The translations under genes and the position numbers were made by a program. Positions 33,801 to 44,224 of a DNA stretch of 64,000 bases are shown in pieces (the stretch's first letter is position 1; every line of letters begins with the position of its first letter). The stretch comes from Mesorhabditis belari (lineage: Eukaryota > Nematoda > Chromadorea > Rhabditida > Rhabditidae). Where the stretch lies: assembly GCA_958450365.1 (NCBI GenBank), contig CAUEEP010000822.1, forward strand, positions 1 through 64,000. The letters are read 5' to 3'. The notes under the pieces were generated by a model. That model was given only the letters and a program-made list of their open reading frames with translations. It ran no database searches and was not told the origin of the DNA.

Positions 33801-36800
33801 GTCGACGGCTTTAGAGCCGTAGTCGACAGCTTTAGAGCCGTAGTCGACAGCTTTAGAGCCGTAGTCGACAGTCAACACCACGTCGCCAGTTACCTCCGTT
33901 GCTAAAAATGAGCTTAAGTAAGGAGACGTCGCTAGTTGGCGATCGCTCGTTGGCTCCGTGAACTCTAAATGTGATCTAAATGAACTCTGAAACTTGTAAC
34001 TCAGATATCTCGCGTTACAGGGCTCAAGGGCAAAAACTGAAAACGGATTTGGAATCAGCATAATCGCTTCTATAAGATGGAGTTGATCTCGTTTTAAAGG
34101 ATTACGAGCATCTGGCAAAATTCCCCTAGTAAAGTGATTCAACTCGAACTCTGTAAATCTGGTGAACAAGATTGAGAAAATTAGTATGCCAGAGGGCGAA
34201 AGTTTGCACGATTACGCGATCAGTTTAAACTTTCGGGATCTGGCACCAAAGATTTTGCGAATCTGCGAAACAAAATTGAGTCCTAAAAAAGGAAAACAGA
34301 TCGCCAGCTTGATCTCGATGCGCCAGATCTCGAAAGTCGGCTAAATTCTTTGTACTTTGTGCTCAAAACGCACACTCTAACACACAAAACTTTGGCGTAA
34401 CTTTGCCGTAGAGAGCGTGCGTTTGCAAGAGCTTTGCAAGAGAACAAAGTGCAGCTCATTTCCCCGATTGTTTACGTCGTTTTGTGTTCGTTTGTGTTCG
34501 TTTGCTTTGGATGCAGATAAAGATATGAAGATATGAAGATTTTCGTTTCGTTTTCGTTTCATTTTTCGTTTTTGCATCTGCATGAAGCTTAGGAAAGTGA
34601 AAAAATGATAAAATTCTGAAAAATTATAAAAATCTAATATCCAGAAACCCTTCCAATATCCCATATTCAACGAAAAATGACCTTAGAAAAAAAAAATGAA
34701 CAAACGAGGCGTCGAGTACACACAAAATTGTATGCCTCAATACTGGTTTCTCTCATTTTTTTTCCCTTCAAGAGCAAAGAGGGGCTCAGAGAGGACCATA
34801 TCTGGTCGGCTTGCAGCTATTTTTAGCTCTTATTGGAAAGAGAGATGGAGATATGGGTGAGGAAAAGCGGGAAAATATTGGGGTACGAGGAGAGGTGGTG
34901 GGTGCCGAGAGACAGCCTTTATTGCCGACTTCAGGGGTGATGGGGTGGGTGGGATAGGGGTGGGTGGGATAGGAGTAGGAGTAGGCTGGAGTAGGGGTGA
35001 GCTGGAGGGGTGGGGGTAGGCTGGAGTAGGGGGTGAGCTGGAGGGGTAGGGGTAGGCTGAAGCTGGGCTTAGGCTTATGCTTTGTATGCTGAGCTTAGGC
35101 AAAGGCTTTGCTATCCAAATAGCCTCCCCATTTTCTGGATTTAGGATTTAGGATTTGAAGGGATTTTTCTGGATTCTGCTCACCCCTCCCCATTTTCTGG
35201 ATTTAGGCTTGGGCTGAGCTTAGGCTTAGGCCTAGACTTGGGCTTAAGGTGGGCATAGGGGTAAGAGTAGGTGAGGCTGAAGGGATAGGGGTAGGCTGGG
35301 CTTAGGCGGCTTAGGCTTAGGCTGGGCTGGAGGGGAAGGGACAAGCTGAAGCTGGGCTGGAAGGGTAGGGATAGGCTGGGGCTGAGCTGAGGCTTAGGCT
35401 TAGGCTCAGGGTAGGCTGGAGGGCTGGGTTGGGGTAGGCTGGGGGGGGGGGGGTGAGGTTAGGGGTAGGCCTGGTGGTGTAGGGGTAAGCTGGGTGGAAT
35501 AGGAGTAGGTCCGGGGGGTGAGGGTCGGCTAGGAGTTGCAAGGGTGAGCTAGAGTAGGCTGGGGATAGCTTGGGGGTGGGGTAGGGGTTGGGTGGGGCTG
35601 GAGTAGGCTAGAGGTGGGGCAGGGGTGTCTGGGGGTGTAGGGGTGAGCTGGGGAAAGGGGAGCCCGCTGGCTCCCCCTGAATGAGACCAAACGGGAGGCC
35701 AGGGGACAGCCCGAGAAATAGAGAAAAGTGAACAAAACAATCACCCGCAACTGACGCTTTTTTTGTGCGGAAAACCCTGCATTTCTAGCGACACAAGAGC
35801 ACGGTTTAGGATTGACAGGTCTGCTGGCTGGAATATCATCTAGATCTAGTGAACTGTCTCTAAATACCGATTATACTAATAAGTTGAAAGTTGAAAGTTG
35901 AAAGAAAGAGAGTTTAAACCCAATTCACTGGTTAGTTGAGCTGCCAATGATCTCAAAATCAAAGCGGACAAGTTGAGGAGTAAAAAATTGAGCTCAACTC
36001 TGTTAGAATCAGATCTTTGTTTTGTTTGTTTAAAGACAAACGGTAGAAATCAATTAATAGCTTTATTTAGTATCCAAAACCCTTCCAATATCAACTTTAA
36101 AATCAGTAAACCAAACAGTTTATTACACAAAAAGCTTTGAATTGTTTTGAACTGCTTTAAATTGCTTTGAAGTGCTTTAAATTGCTTTGAATTGCTTTGA
36201 ATTCAAGATTTGCACTTTTCAGATCAATTTCTAACCCATTTTCTAACCGATTTTTGCTTATTTTCTATCAATGGTCAACACCAGGGTCAAACTTTACTCT
36301 TTCGCACACTCAAAAAAAAGAATTCGATTCATTTTCCTATTTTCCAAAAGAAAAAAAAAACTCTTGTCTTATTCTTTCTTTGCGATGACATTTCCGCAAA
36401 AATTGTTTCCTTAAAAACGCAAAAATTGGCTGCAATTTGTCACTGATCAAGGGGAAAAGAGCAAAATTTTCCTCGAGAAATTTTAACAAAGGGATTGTAA
36501 AGCGAAAAAAATCGAAAAATCGAAAAATCGAAAAATCGAAAAATCGAAAAATCGAAAAATCGAAAAATCGAAATATCGAAATATCGAAAATTCTCATTTT
36601 TCCATTTTTCCTTTTTTCCTTTTTGTTTCTAAAAATAGAAAATGTATCAGTGAAATGATAAAACAATTTTGTACATGAATCGTGAGTCACTCACTTAAAA
36701 TGGAGGAGAAGACGTCAAAGGAAAGCAAAAAAAAAAAAACCGTTATTTTGTCTTTTCGAATAGGGAAAAACATTGACGAAAATGGAAATAGGGAATGCCC

Positions 36801-39800
36801 ATTCAGTCAAAGTTTTCGAGAAGAAAGAAATGTTGCAATTTGTACTTTACTGTACTTTACTAGAAAAATAGCACTGTACTCATTGTTAAGCAGTACAGCA
36901 CGTAAGCATGTACAGTACGTAAGCATGTACAGTACGTAAGCATGTACAGTACGTAAGCACGTACTGTTAGTGATCGAATCAGTCCAGTAATATTGGCTCA
37001 AACTGGCTGACAGTACAGTACAATCCTGGCTGACAGTAGAGTACAATCCTGGCTGGCAGTAGAGTACAATCCTGGCTGATCAGTACAGTACAATCCTGGC
37101 TGATGAGAACAGTACAATCCTGGCTGATCAGTAGAGTACAATCCTGGCTGATCAGTACAGTACAATCCTGGCTGATGAGAACAGTACAATCCTGGCTGAT
37201 CAGTACAGTACAATCCTGGTTGATCAGTACAATACAATCCTGGCTGACAGTACAGTACTTTACTGTACTTTACTAGAAGTACAGCATCCGTTAGTTCATC
37301 CCAAATCCGTTAAACTCTCTGAAACAAGACAAATTTCTTACGATCACTCACAAAATCTAGCAATAAGACTTGGTTTGCTCGGATGTTGATTGTAAAACGT
37401 TGTAACTGGGAGCTAAGAGATCGCACCACTAATTAGTCATCTCAAAGCAAGAGCATAAAAATGAGTGTAGTGTGTGCTATGGCTTTTTTTTTCTGCATGC
37501 AAAGTGAGCAAAAGGTTGCAAAGGGTAAGGGGAAAAAGACTTAAGAACCTAATTTTTATCGATAATTCATTAAAATAGTAATTTCTAGGTGATCCTGCAC
37601 GCGATGGACGAGATCGACCCAAAAGTAAGCCTCGACGATCCGTCAAATGGCCCAAGTCGGGACTATCTTCTCACCACGGCCGCCGATGAAGATTTCGATT
37701 ATCCACAGGTTTGTGGAAAGGGATGAATACTATATAAAAATATTTCTAAGCAAGCGGTCAAAGAGTTGCTTGACTTTAACTCAATGATTTTGGGAATGAC
37801 AAGGAAAAAGCATTGAGTCAAGCTGATCAGGATCTGGTCAAGGCTTAGGCTTAGGCTTGGACTTAGTGCGAAGGCTAGCGGCTAGCGCCTAGCACTAAGT
37901 CTATTTGGGTTTGGGCTAAACCCCCATTTTCTGGATCTCAGCCAGTTCTCGGAGCTAAGGGACACCCGTTTGGCGGTGTGTTAGGCTTAGGCTTAGACTT
38001 AGACTTAGGCTTAGGCTTAGGCTCAGGATCAGGTCAAGTTGATCAGGATCGGGTCAAGCGGATCAGGATCAGGTCAAGCTGATCCTGATCCTGAAGCTGA
38101 TCAGGATCAGGTCAAGCTAATCCTGATCCTGAAGCTGATCAGTTTCAGGTCAAGCTGATCAGGATCAGGTCAAGCTGATCCTGATCCTGAAGCTGATCAG
38201 TTTCAGGTCAAGCTAATCCTGATCCTGAAGCTGATCAGTTTCAGGTCAAGCTAATCCTGATCCTGAAGCTGATCAGTTTCAGGTCAAGCTGATCCTGATC
38301 CTGAAGCTGATCAGTTTCAGGTCAAGCTAATCCTGATCCTGAAGCTGATCAGTTTCAGGTCAAGCTGATCAGGATCAGGTCAAGCTGATCCTGATCCTGA
38401 AGCTGATCAGTTTCAGGTCAAGCTAATCCTGATCCTGAAGCTGATCAGTTTCAGGTCAAGCTAATCCTGATCCTGAGGCTGATCAGGATCTAGTCAAGCT
38501 GTCACGGTATATAATCAAGTTTTTTTTCAGGAATTCTACGATCACGTGATCAAATGCTGGGCGGATCGGGGCGTACGAGCGACTTTCGAGCGAAGTTCCG
38601 AGTATCAGCTGATTGATTGCGCGAAATAGTGAGAGTTTCGGGGAAAATTTGCTACCGATTTAACACATTGACGACTGCGCATATTTTGCGAAACGGTCGA
38701 TTTGGTTAAAGGATCAAAATGAATAACAAAATCCCCCAAATTTGCACATGAGAGCTTTAAAAGACTCGGTTCTGTCGCATTGAGCAACTCAGCATTGAGT
38801 CACGTAGTCCGAACGAGTAGCCAAGACTCACAAGGGAATGACTTACATTACGTGACTCAAATCTCAACGTGAGTCAAGATTTGAGTCGTGAGTCTTGACT
38901 CACAGCGAAATCGTGTGGCCAATTTGGACCACTCCCTTGTCAGCATTGAGTCACGCGGTCGTCCATGTGTTAAAGGAATCATCTATTTATTATATTATAT
39001 AGAAATAGTCAAATTAAACTAAATAAATCTTTAGATCTTTAGATATTTCTGATAATAAATAGCTAAAAAACCAATAAATTTCCCCTTTCAGTTTCCTCGA
39101 TCGGGTCGAGCAAGTGCGAAAGCCCGAGTACAGTCCCTCCGAACAGGTAAAGCTTGAATTTTCATTCCAAATCACATTAAACTTTCACAATTTGATCTAA
39201 ATTTGATCTAAATTTGAATTTGATCAGTATATTTGATCTAAAAATTGTAATATTGATATAATGATTTACATTTAAATCTGATTATTTGCTCAGGATATTC
39301 TTCGATGTCGTGTGATGACGACCGGAATCTTTGAGACGAAATTCGAGGTCGACAAAGTTCGATTTCAGTGAGTTTTCCAGTTTTTATTGTCTATTATAGT
39401 CAATTTAGTCAATTATCTGTATTTTTCAAAAAAACAATAAGATTCTCTACATCTTCCATTACTCTTCTACATCTTACATTACTCTTCTACATCTTACATT
39501 ACTCTTCTACATCTTACATTACTCTTCTACATCTTCCATTACTCTTCTACATCTTACATTACTCTTCTACATCTTACATACTCTTCTACATCTTACATTC
39601 CTCTTCTACATCTTACATTACTCTTCTACATCTTACATTACTCTTCTACATCTTACATTACTCTTCTACATCTTACATTACTCTTCTACATCTTACATTC
39701 CTCTTCTACATCTTACATTACTCTTCTACATCTTACATTACTCTTCTACATCTTACATTACTCTTCTACATCTTACATTCCTCTTCTACATCTTACATTA

Positions 39801-41949
39801 CTCTTCTACATCTTACATTACTCTTCTACATCTTACATTACTCTTCTACATCTTACATTACTCTTCTACATCTTACATTACTCTTCTACATCTTACATTC
39901 CTCTTCTACATCTTACATTACTTAAATCTTCTTTACTTCTCATTACTTCTACATCTTACAATAATATACTATTGAGATAGAAGAAAATCGGGCTACAGTA
40001 GCTTTCCCATATTTTTCCCATATTTTCCCATATTCGAAAAGTCCTCAAAAACGTGATTTCAGTATGTTCGATGTGGGCGGTCAACGAGACGAACGAAGAA
40101 AATGGATTCAATGTTTCAACGATGTGACGGCGATCATTTTCGTTTGCTGTTCCGCTTCGTACAATATGATGCTTTGGGAGGTGGGTGTAGATCTCAAGGA
40201 AAGCCTCTCAAAGGCCTCTAAAGCCTCTAAAAGGCCTCTAAAGCCTCTAAAAGGCCTCTAAAGCCTCTAAAAGGCCTCTAAAGCCTCTAAAAGGCCTCTA
40301 AAGCATCTAAAAGGCCTCTAAAGCCTCTAAAAGGCCTCTAAAGCCTCTAAAAGGCCTCTAAAGCCTCTAAAAGGCCTCTAAAGCCTCTAAAAGGCCTCTA
40401 AAGCATCTAAAAAGGCCTCTAAAGCATCTAAAAGGCCTCTAAAGCATCTAAAAGGCCTCTAAAGCCTCTAAAAGGCCTCTAAAGCCTCTAAAAGGTCTCT
40501 AAAGCCTCTAAAAGGCCTCTAAAGCATCTAAAAGGTCTCTAAAGCCTCTAAAAGGTCTCTAAAGCCTCTAAAAGGCCTCTAAAGCCTCTAAAAGAAAATA
40601 ACCTCTAAAAGGCAAGCCCTGAGCCTCTAAAAGATAGAAAACATTTCCCATGACAAACTAGGGAAAGCCTGGAACCACAAAAACAAATGAAAATAGAATT
40701 TAAATGCATTTTAAACTTTAAAAGCACTTGATCTCAAAAATTTCCAGGATTCGACCCAAAATCGATTGCGTGAATCACTGGCGCTTTTCAAGAACATCTG
40801 GAATAATCGATGGCTGAAGACGATATCCGTCATTCTTTTCCTAAATAAACAAGTAAAGAAAGATGAGCTCAATTTTCTCAAAAACATTTTTTTTTCAGGA
40901 TTTATTAGCGGAAAAGATCAAAGCCGGCCGCTACAAATTGGAGGATTATTTCCCGGAATTCGCTAATTATCAACTCCCATCGGATGCCGTTTACGATCCA
41001 TCGGATGACCCGAAAGTCGTGCGAGCCAAATACTTCATCAGAGGCGAATTCTTGGTGAGTGATTTGGGATTTATATTGTTTATTATATTGTTTATTCTAT
41101 TCTATTTATTTTAAATAACTAGCTCCAGGCCTGTAGCAAAAATACAGCCAAAATCGTAGCAAAAATACAGCCAAATATAGGGTGAGAGCTGATCTCAAGA
41201 ATTTGAGCTTAGTGACGCGCAAAAAGGAGAAAACTGGCTCATTTGGTAGATTTCTTGGTTGAAAATTGATTGGGGATAGTCTCGAGGAGCTCGAGCCGTT
41301 AGATTGAAATGAAATTCTGGTTACACCGCTGAGTTAGTCAGATGAGGGCGTTTGGCAGCAGCTTAAGGAGCTAAATTCTAGTTTGTTTTTCAAAAAGGTG
41401 GTTTTCTATGGCTTAGTGACGCGCAAAAAGGAGAAAACTGGCTCATTTGGTAGATTTCTTGGTTGAAAATTGATTGGGGATAGTCTCGTGGAGCTCGAGC
41501 CATTAGATTGAAATGAAATTCTGGTTACACCGCTGAGTTAGTCAGATGAGGGCGTGTGGCAGCAGCTTAAGGAGCTAAATTCTAAAGTTTTATTGAAAAA
41601 GGTGATTTTCTATATTAAATAACATCTATATTCTATATATTTCAATGCAAATGGCTAAAGAAAAGCTAAATAAAAGCTAAAGAAAAGCTAAAGAAAAGCT
41701 AAAGAAAAGCTAAAGAAAAGCTAAAGAAATAGTTATTTAAAAAGCAAAACAACAATCGCAACAATCGTTTGACGAGAGTTTTTTAAACCAAGAAATTTCC
41801 AGAGGATTTCAACGGCAGCTGGCGACGGTCGACATCACTGTTATCCCCATTTCACATGCGCTGTTGACACTGAAAATATCAGGAGAGTGTTCAATGATTG
41901 TCGAGATATCATTCAAAGGATTCATTTAAGACAATATGAATTATTGTAG
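27834..41949 (+). CDS. gsa-1: G protein alpha subunit, Gs class
   Basis: Ten exons: 27834-27938, 28794-28955, 37589-37708, 38531-38628, 39092-39146, 39294-39367, 40063-40180, 40748-40852, 40899-41054 and 41803-41949, giving 379 aa in unbroken phase. All GTPase motifs are present: P-loop GAGESGKS (47-54), switch I with Arg186 (LRCRVMTTG, the residue equivalent to the ADP-ribosylated Gs arginine), DVGGQ with catalytic Gln212, NKQD (277-280) and TCAVDT (349-354). The C-terminus QYELL is specific to Gs and contacts receptors. Gs couples receptors to adenylyl cyclase at the plasma membrane. The first ATG gives MRLPGC instead of the usual MGC, so the lipidated cysteine is at position 6; the true start could lie in an unseen upstream exon. 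Intron 2 is 8.6 kb. Introns 1, 2, 3, 6, 7 and 9 carry different tandem arrays; introns 4, 5 and 8 carry none. Confidence 0.96.
28083..28238. repeat. 16-bp satellite in gsa-1 intron 1
   Basis: Ten copies of GATAGCGATAGTTGCG, with a GTTGCA variant at some units. Confidence 0.92.
28614..28690. repeat. Hexamer array (GTTGGA/GTTAGA)n
   Basis: About 13 copies of a 6-bp unit in gsa-1 intron 1. The same hexamer is expanded inside the tRNA-like element at 29971-30067. Confidence 0.9.
29449..29892. mobile_element. MITE family A, copy with internal inverted duplication
   Basis: Ends CCGTAAATACTATAATAG and its near complement match the copy at 25332-25592. It is 444 bp long because the segment TTGCGTAGTCTAGCTTTGAA through the box-like hairpin is present again in inverted form in the middle (about 29600-29680). 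It lies in gsa-1 intron 2. Confidence 0.85.
29971..30067 (-). repeat. tRNA-like element with hexamer expansion
   Basis: On the minus strand: box A-like TTGCCGAGTGGCTAAGAG, as in Ser/Leu tRNAs, then about five copies of CTCCAA, then box B-like GGGTTCAATCGC. The array sits where the anticodon or variable arm should be. Confidence 0.65.
30600..31640. repeat. Large self-complementary satellite (hairpin)
   Basis: The left arm (30600-31079) has seven copies of a 45-bp unit built from GAGTCGAGGCACAAGTCGAG and CAAGGACCTCTAACGTGGCT, then shorter CGAATCGAGCCA units. Near 31080 the sequence turns over: GAGGTCCTTGACGACTCGAC is the complement of the left unit, and the right arm (to 31640) is CGACTCGTGA-type repeats. 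Flanks at about 30395-30412 and 31642-31665 are also inverted (TAGACATGGGC), so the whole may be one transposable unit. Lies in gsa-1 intron 2. Confidence 0.85.
31641..32250. other. gsa-1 intron 2, no feature
   Basis: AT-rich intron sequence. Two or three weak repeats of GCAAATTTACTTTC and AGAGTACTTTTT type occur. Nothing else is recognised. Confidence 0.5.
32255..32412. repeat. Pyrimidine tract (TTTC)n
   Basis: A long T+C run on the plus strand with TTTCTTTC and TTCTTTCTT units. It produces lysine-rich open frames on the other strand that are not genes. Confidence 0.9.
32594..32825. repeat. 17-bp satellite in gsa-1 intron 2
   Basis: About 14 copies of TTATCGAATCGACAACG, the last few with CC replacing CG. 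Confidence 0.93.
32929..33001 (+). repeat. tRNA-like element, unexpanded relative of 33281-33897
   Basis: CAACTAGCTGCGTGGTGCAT, then AAAGCTGTCGACTATAGCAC, then box B-like TGGTTCGATCCTCGCC. Its central part matches the 21-bp satellite of the neighbouring inverted element, so it shows what the element looks like before expansion. Confidence 0.7.
33281..33897 (-). repeat. tRNA-like element whose centre became a 21-bp satellite
   Basis: Minus strand: the 5-prime end (about 33870-33897) reads AACTGGCGACGTGGTGTTGA, similar to 32936-32950. The 3-prime end (33281-33315) has box B-like CTGGTTCAATCCCC. Between them are about 27 copies of a 21-bp unit AAAGCTGTCGACTACGGCTC, some shortened to 17 bases. 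The single-copy equivalent is AAAGCTGTCGACTATAGCAC at 32951-32970. The satellite is thus an expansion of the anticodon-side segment. From 33898 to 34910 I see nothing else. Confidence 0.8.
34915..35660 (+). repeat. G-rich degenerate minisatellite, G-quadruplex prone
   Basis: A G-rich, C-poor plus strand with units such as GGGTAGGCTGGAGTAGGGG and GGCTTAGGCTTAGG. The run at about 34936-34970 has four or more closely spaced G tracts (GGGGTGGGTGGGATAGGGG). The GGCTTA parts resemble the telomere unit. It lies on the non-template strand of gsa-1 intron 2. Confidence 0.8.
36110..36205. repeat. 10-11-bp repeat (ATTGCTTTGA)n
   Basis: Eight or nine units of ATTGCTTTGA, ATTGCTTTAA or AGTGCTTTAA. The stretch 35661-36109 has no recognised feature. 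Confidence 0.8.
36505..36590. repeat. 9-bp repeat (ATCGAAAAA)n
   Basis: About nine copies of ATCGAAAAA/T in gsa-1 intron 2. Confidence 0.9.
36885..37260. repeat. Two adjacent minisatellites, 17 bp and about 24 bp
   Basis: 36893-36965 has four copies of GCATGTACAGTACGTAA. 37010-37258 has about ten copies of a 22-25-bp unit with AGTACAATCCTGGCTGA. Both contain GTACAGTA, so one may derive from the other. Confidence 0.85.
37838..38036 (+). repeat. Interstitial telomere-like repeat (TTAGGC)n
   Basis: Runs of TTAGGC with TTAGAC, TTAGTG and TCAGGA variants at 37842-37868 and 37980-38030, in gsa-1 intron 3. TTAGGC is the nematode telomere unit. Confidence 0.8.
38037..38495. repeat. Internally palindromic satellite, gsa-1 intron 3
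   Basis: Repeats of about 40 bp built from TGATCAGGATCAGGTCAAGC and its partial complement CTGATCCTGATCCTGA. Each unit can fold back on itself, and TGATCA sites recur throughout. Confidence 0.88.
39458..39922. repeat. 20-bp satellite in gsa-1 intron 6
   Basis: About 23 copies of CTTCTACATCTTACATTACT, with one unit shortened by a base. Only C or T at the end varies. The 185-codon open frame across it is an artefact. Confidence 0.93.
40193..40612. repeat. 20-bp satellite in gsa-1 intron 7
   Basis: About 21 copies of AGGCCTCTAAAGCCTCTAAA starting 12 bases after the exon 7 donor, so the array nearly touches the splice site. Confidence 0.93.
41130..41600. repeat. 190-bp tandem duplication, dispersed family B
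   Basis: 41210-41395 and 41411-41597 are nearly identical (CTTAGTGACGCGCAAAAAGG, TTGATTGGGGATAGTCTCG). Shorter diverged relatives occur at about 55330-55395 and 61435-61555, each with GTAGCAAAAATACAGC or a GAGAAAACTGGCT-like block. It lies in gsa-1 intron 9. Confidence 0.85.
41655..41730. repeat. 11-bp repeat (AAAGCTAAAGA)n
   Basis: About seven copies of AAAGCTAAAGA in gsa-1 intron 9, 70 bases before the last exon. Confidence 0.9.
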
Positions 41950-42412
41950 AACAATATGAATTATATCCTTTTATCAAGGATTCGTTGATCATATTCATTT
42001 CTAAAAGAGCACCAAAGTTACACGCTTTTCTAGTCTTAATCTGGTGGGGGATTGGAATGTACTTTGTGCTTGAAAAGTGGAAACGGCACTGCTCTGACGC
42101 ATTGAAACTTCTTTGCTTTTCTGTTGAAAGCAGATCATTGCTATAAGAAAATATGTGAAATCCGCCCATTCTTGGTGCTCTCTCCAGTTTAAAATCGACA
42201 GTACCACAGAAAACCGACAATATCCACTAATCTTGAATCTTGAATCCACTAATCTTTTTTGATTTTGATCTTTTTTTGTTTATGTGCTGAGTTCTCCTTA
42301 TCGCTATTGCTCATTTTCGTTAAGCGTATGTTCTTCTTGCCCTCCAGTTTGATTTCTTTGTCTTTTTTGTGAGTTGAGAATGTTTTGAGTGGAATCTACA
42401 AGCTAGAAGTAT
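41950..42412. other. gsa-1 3-prime flank
   Basis: Probable 3-prime UTR and flank. Immediately after the stop, ACAATATGAATTAT repeats the last coding bases, a small tandem duplication that spans the stop codon. Confidence 0.5.
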
Positions 42413-42640
42413 AGCCAGGCTACAGTAAGCCAGCTACAGCCAGCCAGCTACAACCAGCCAGCTACAACCAGCCAGCTACAACCAGCCAGCTACAACCAGC
42501 CAGCTACAACCAGCCAGCTACAACCAGCCAGCTACAACCAGCCAGCTACAACCAGCCAGCTACAGCCAGCCAGCTACAGCCAGCCAGCTACAACCAGCCA
42601 GCTACAACCAGCCAGCTACAGTAAGCCAGCTACAGTAAGG
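42413..42640. repeat. 14-bp satellite (AGCCAGCTACAACC)n
   Basis: About 15 copies of AGCCAGCTACAACC with CAGCC and CAGTA variants at the ends. Confidence 0.92.
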
Positions 42641-42904
42641 GTCAGGGTTACGGTAGAAATTACGGTAACCCTGACCGGTGTCTAGCATCTTTTAAAGATT
42701 CTATTCAACATTAGCCTCAACTCAATTTTCACCCCTCCATCCCCCTGAAACTGGCCCCAAACTGCCAAAAACTTGTAGCAAAAACAAATTGTAGTCTTTT
42801 CATTGTACAGTCACTTGTGTAGGGATAAAGTTAGTGCAAAATGAGAAATGAGTACGGTAGTTCCTGGCTCAGGATTACGGTAGGTTTGTCTATCTATCTT
42901 TGGG

Positions 42905-43172
42905 TACAAGTTACCTGGCTTTACCGTAATTCTGACGCTACCGTAATCCTGACGCTACCGTAATCCTGACGCTATCGTAATCCTGGCACTGTCGTAATCC
43001 TGGCGCTACCGTAAGCCTAACACTACCGTAATCCTGACGCTACCGTAATCCTGGCGCTACCGTAAGCCTAACACTACCGTAATCCTGGCGCTACCGTAAG
43101 CCTAACGCTATCGTAATCCTGGCGCTACCGTAATCCTAACACTACCGTAATCCTAACGCTACCATAATCTAG
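42905..43172. repeat. 16-17-bp satellite (TACCGTAATCCTGACGC)n
   Basis: About 15 copies of CTACCGTAATCCTGACG or variants with GGCG and AACA. From 43173 to 43680 nothing is recognised. Confidence 0.9.
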
Positions 43173-43683
43173 AGTTAGCTTCTACTTTGCACTAACTTTC
43201 CCACCAAACAAGTCCAATTCTCCACGCAAATCCGCGAAACTCATTCGAGCAGCCCAGCTTTAACAAAACATGAAATCGAAAACGCTCTAAAGCATTTCCT
43301 CTTCCCGTTGCACTACTGTATTTGCTAAGAAATCTCGTCATTTTTGTAGGAAATATTCAATTTTCGATTTGTAAACTCAAAACCTGCCAACTTTGACAAA
43401 AATACATGAAACTTTTCTCGGAAAATTCATTCATTTTCTCGTTTTCTAAAGCCAACTTTTTCTGGGTCTGGGGATAATTTTTTTTAAGAGAATACCTGTA
43501 AATATCCCGAGTTTTTTGGAAAATTTAAATATTAGGGAAATTTTTTTGGGAAAATCGATTTTCAATGGGATTTGTGAAAAAAAGGAAAATTGATGAAAAG
43601 CCGCGAAAATAGCGAAAAGCCGTGAAAATAACGAAAACTTGCTGCGAGCGTTATAACCGCCTTTTTTCGAGACCGACCGTGGT

Positions 43684-44224
43684 GCCCCCATGGTGCATTG
43701 GTAAAGTGCGCGCCTGTCAGTCCGGTGGGGGTCGTGGGTCTCGAGGGCTCGATCCCCGCTCGCAATAAGTAACGAAAACTTCGATCCCCAATAAGTAACG
43801 AAAACTTGCTTTATAACCGCGTTTTTTTAGAGGGTTCCGATGGCGCAAGCATGGTGCAGTGGTAAAGTGGCGCGCCTCTCAGGTTCGATCGAGGCCTGCC
43901 ATCGAGGGTTCGATCCCTGCTCTCCCAAATAACGATAACTTGCCGCGTGCCTTTATATTCGCCTTTTTCGTGCCGATCATGATGCCCGCATGGTGCAGTG
44001 GTAAAGTGCGCGCCTGTCAGTCCGGTTCGATCGAGGCCTGCCATCCTGGATCTCGAGGGTTCGATCCCTGCTCGCCCAAAAGAGAACGAAAACTTTCCGC
44101 GAGCCTTATAACCGTCTTTTTTCGAGACCGGTGGTGATGCCCCCATGGTGCAGTGGTAAAGTGCGCGCCTCTCAGCCCGGTTCGATCGAGGCCTGCCATC
44201 GAGGGTTCGATCCCGGCTCGCACC
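43684..44224 (+). repeat. Tandem array of four tRNA-like elements
   Basis: Four units at 43684-43764, 43843-43927, 43983-44078 and 44138-44224, spaced about 150 bases. Each has box A-like CATGGTGCAGTGGTAAAGTG and box B-like GGGTTCGATCCC. Three also have a second box B-like GGTTCGATCGAGGC in the middle. The anticodon region GCCTCTCAG resembles tRNA-Glu(CTC). Spacers share TTATAACCG and TTTTTTCGAGACCG. Acceptor ends do not pair well, so these look like a tRNA-derived SINE monomer in tandem, not tRNA genes. The minus-strand open frames over them are artefacts. Confidence 0.75.

Noticed and set aside
39368..39925. A 185-codon frame with YILHYSSTS repeats
   Set aside because: It is the 20-bp satellite inside gsa-1 intron 6, between two well-supported exons.
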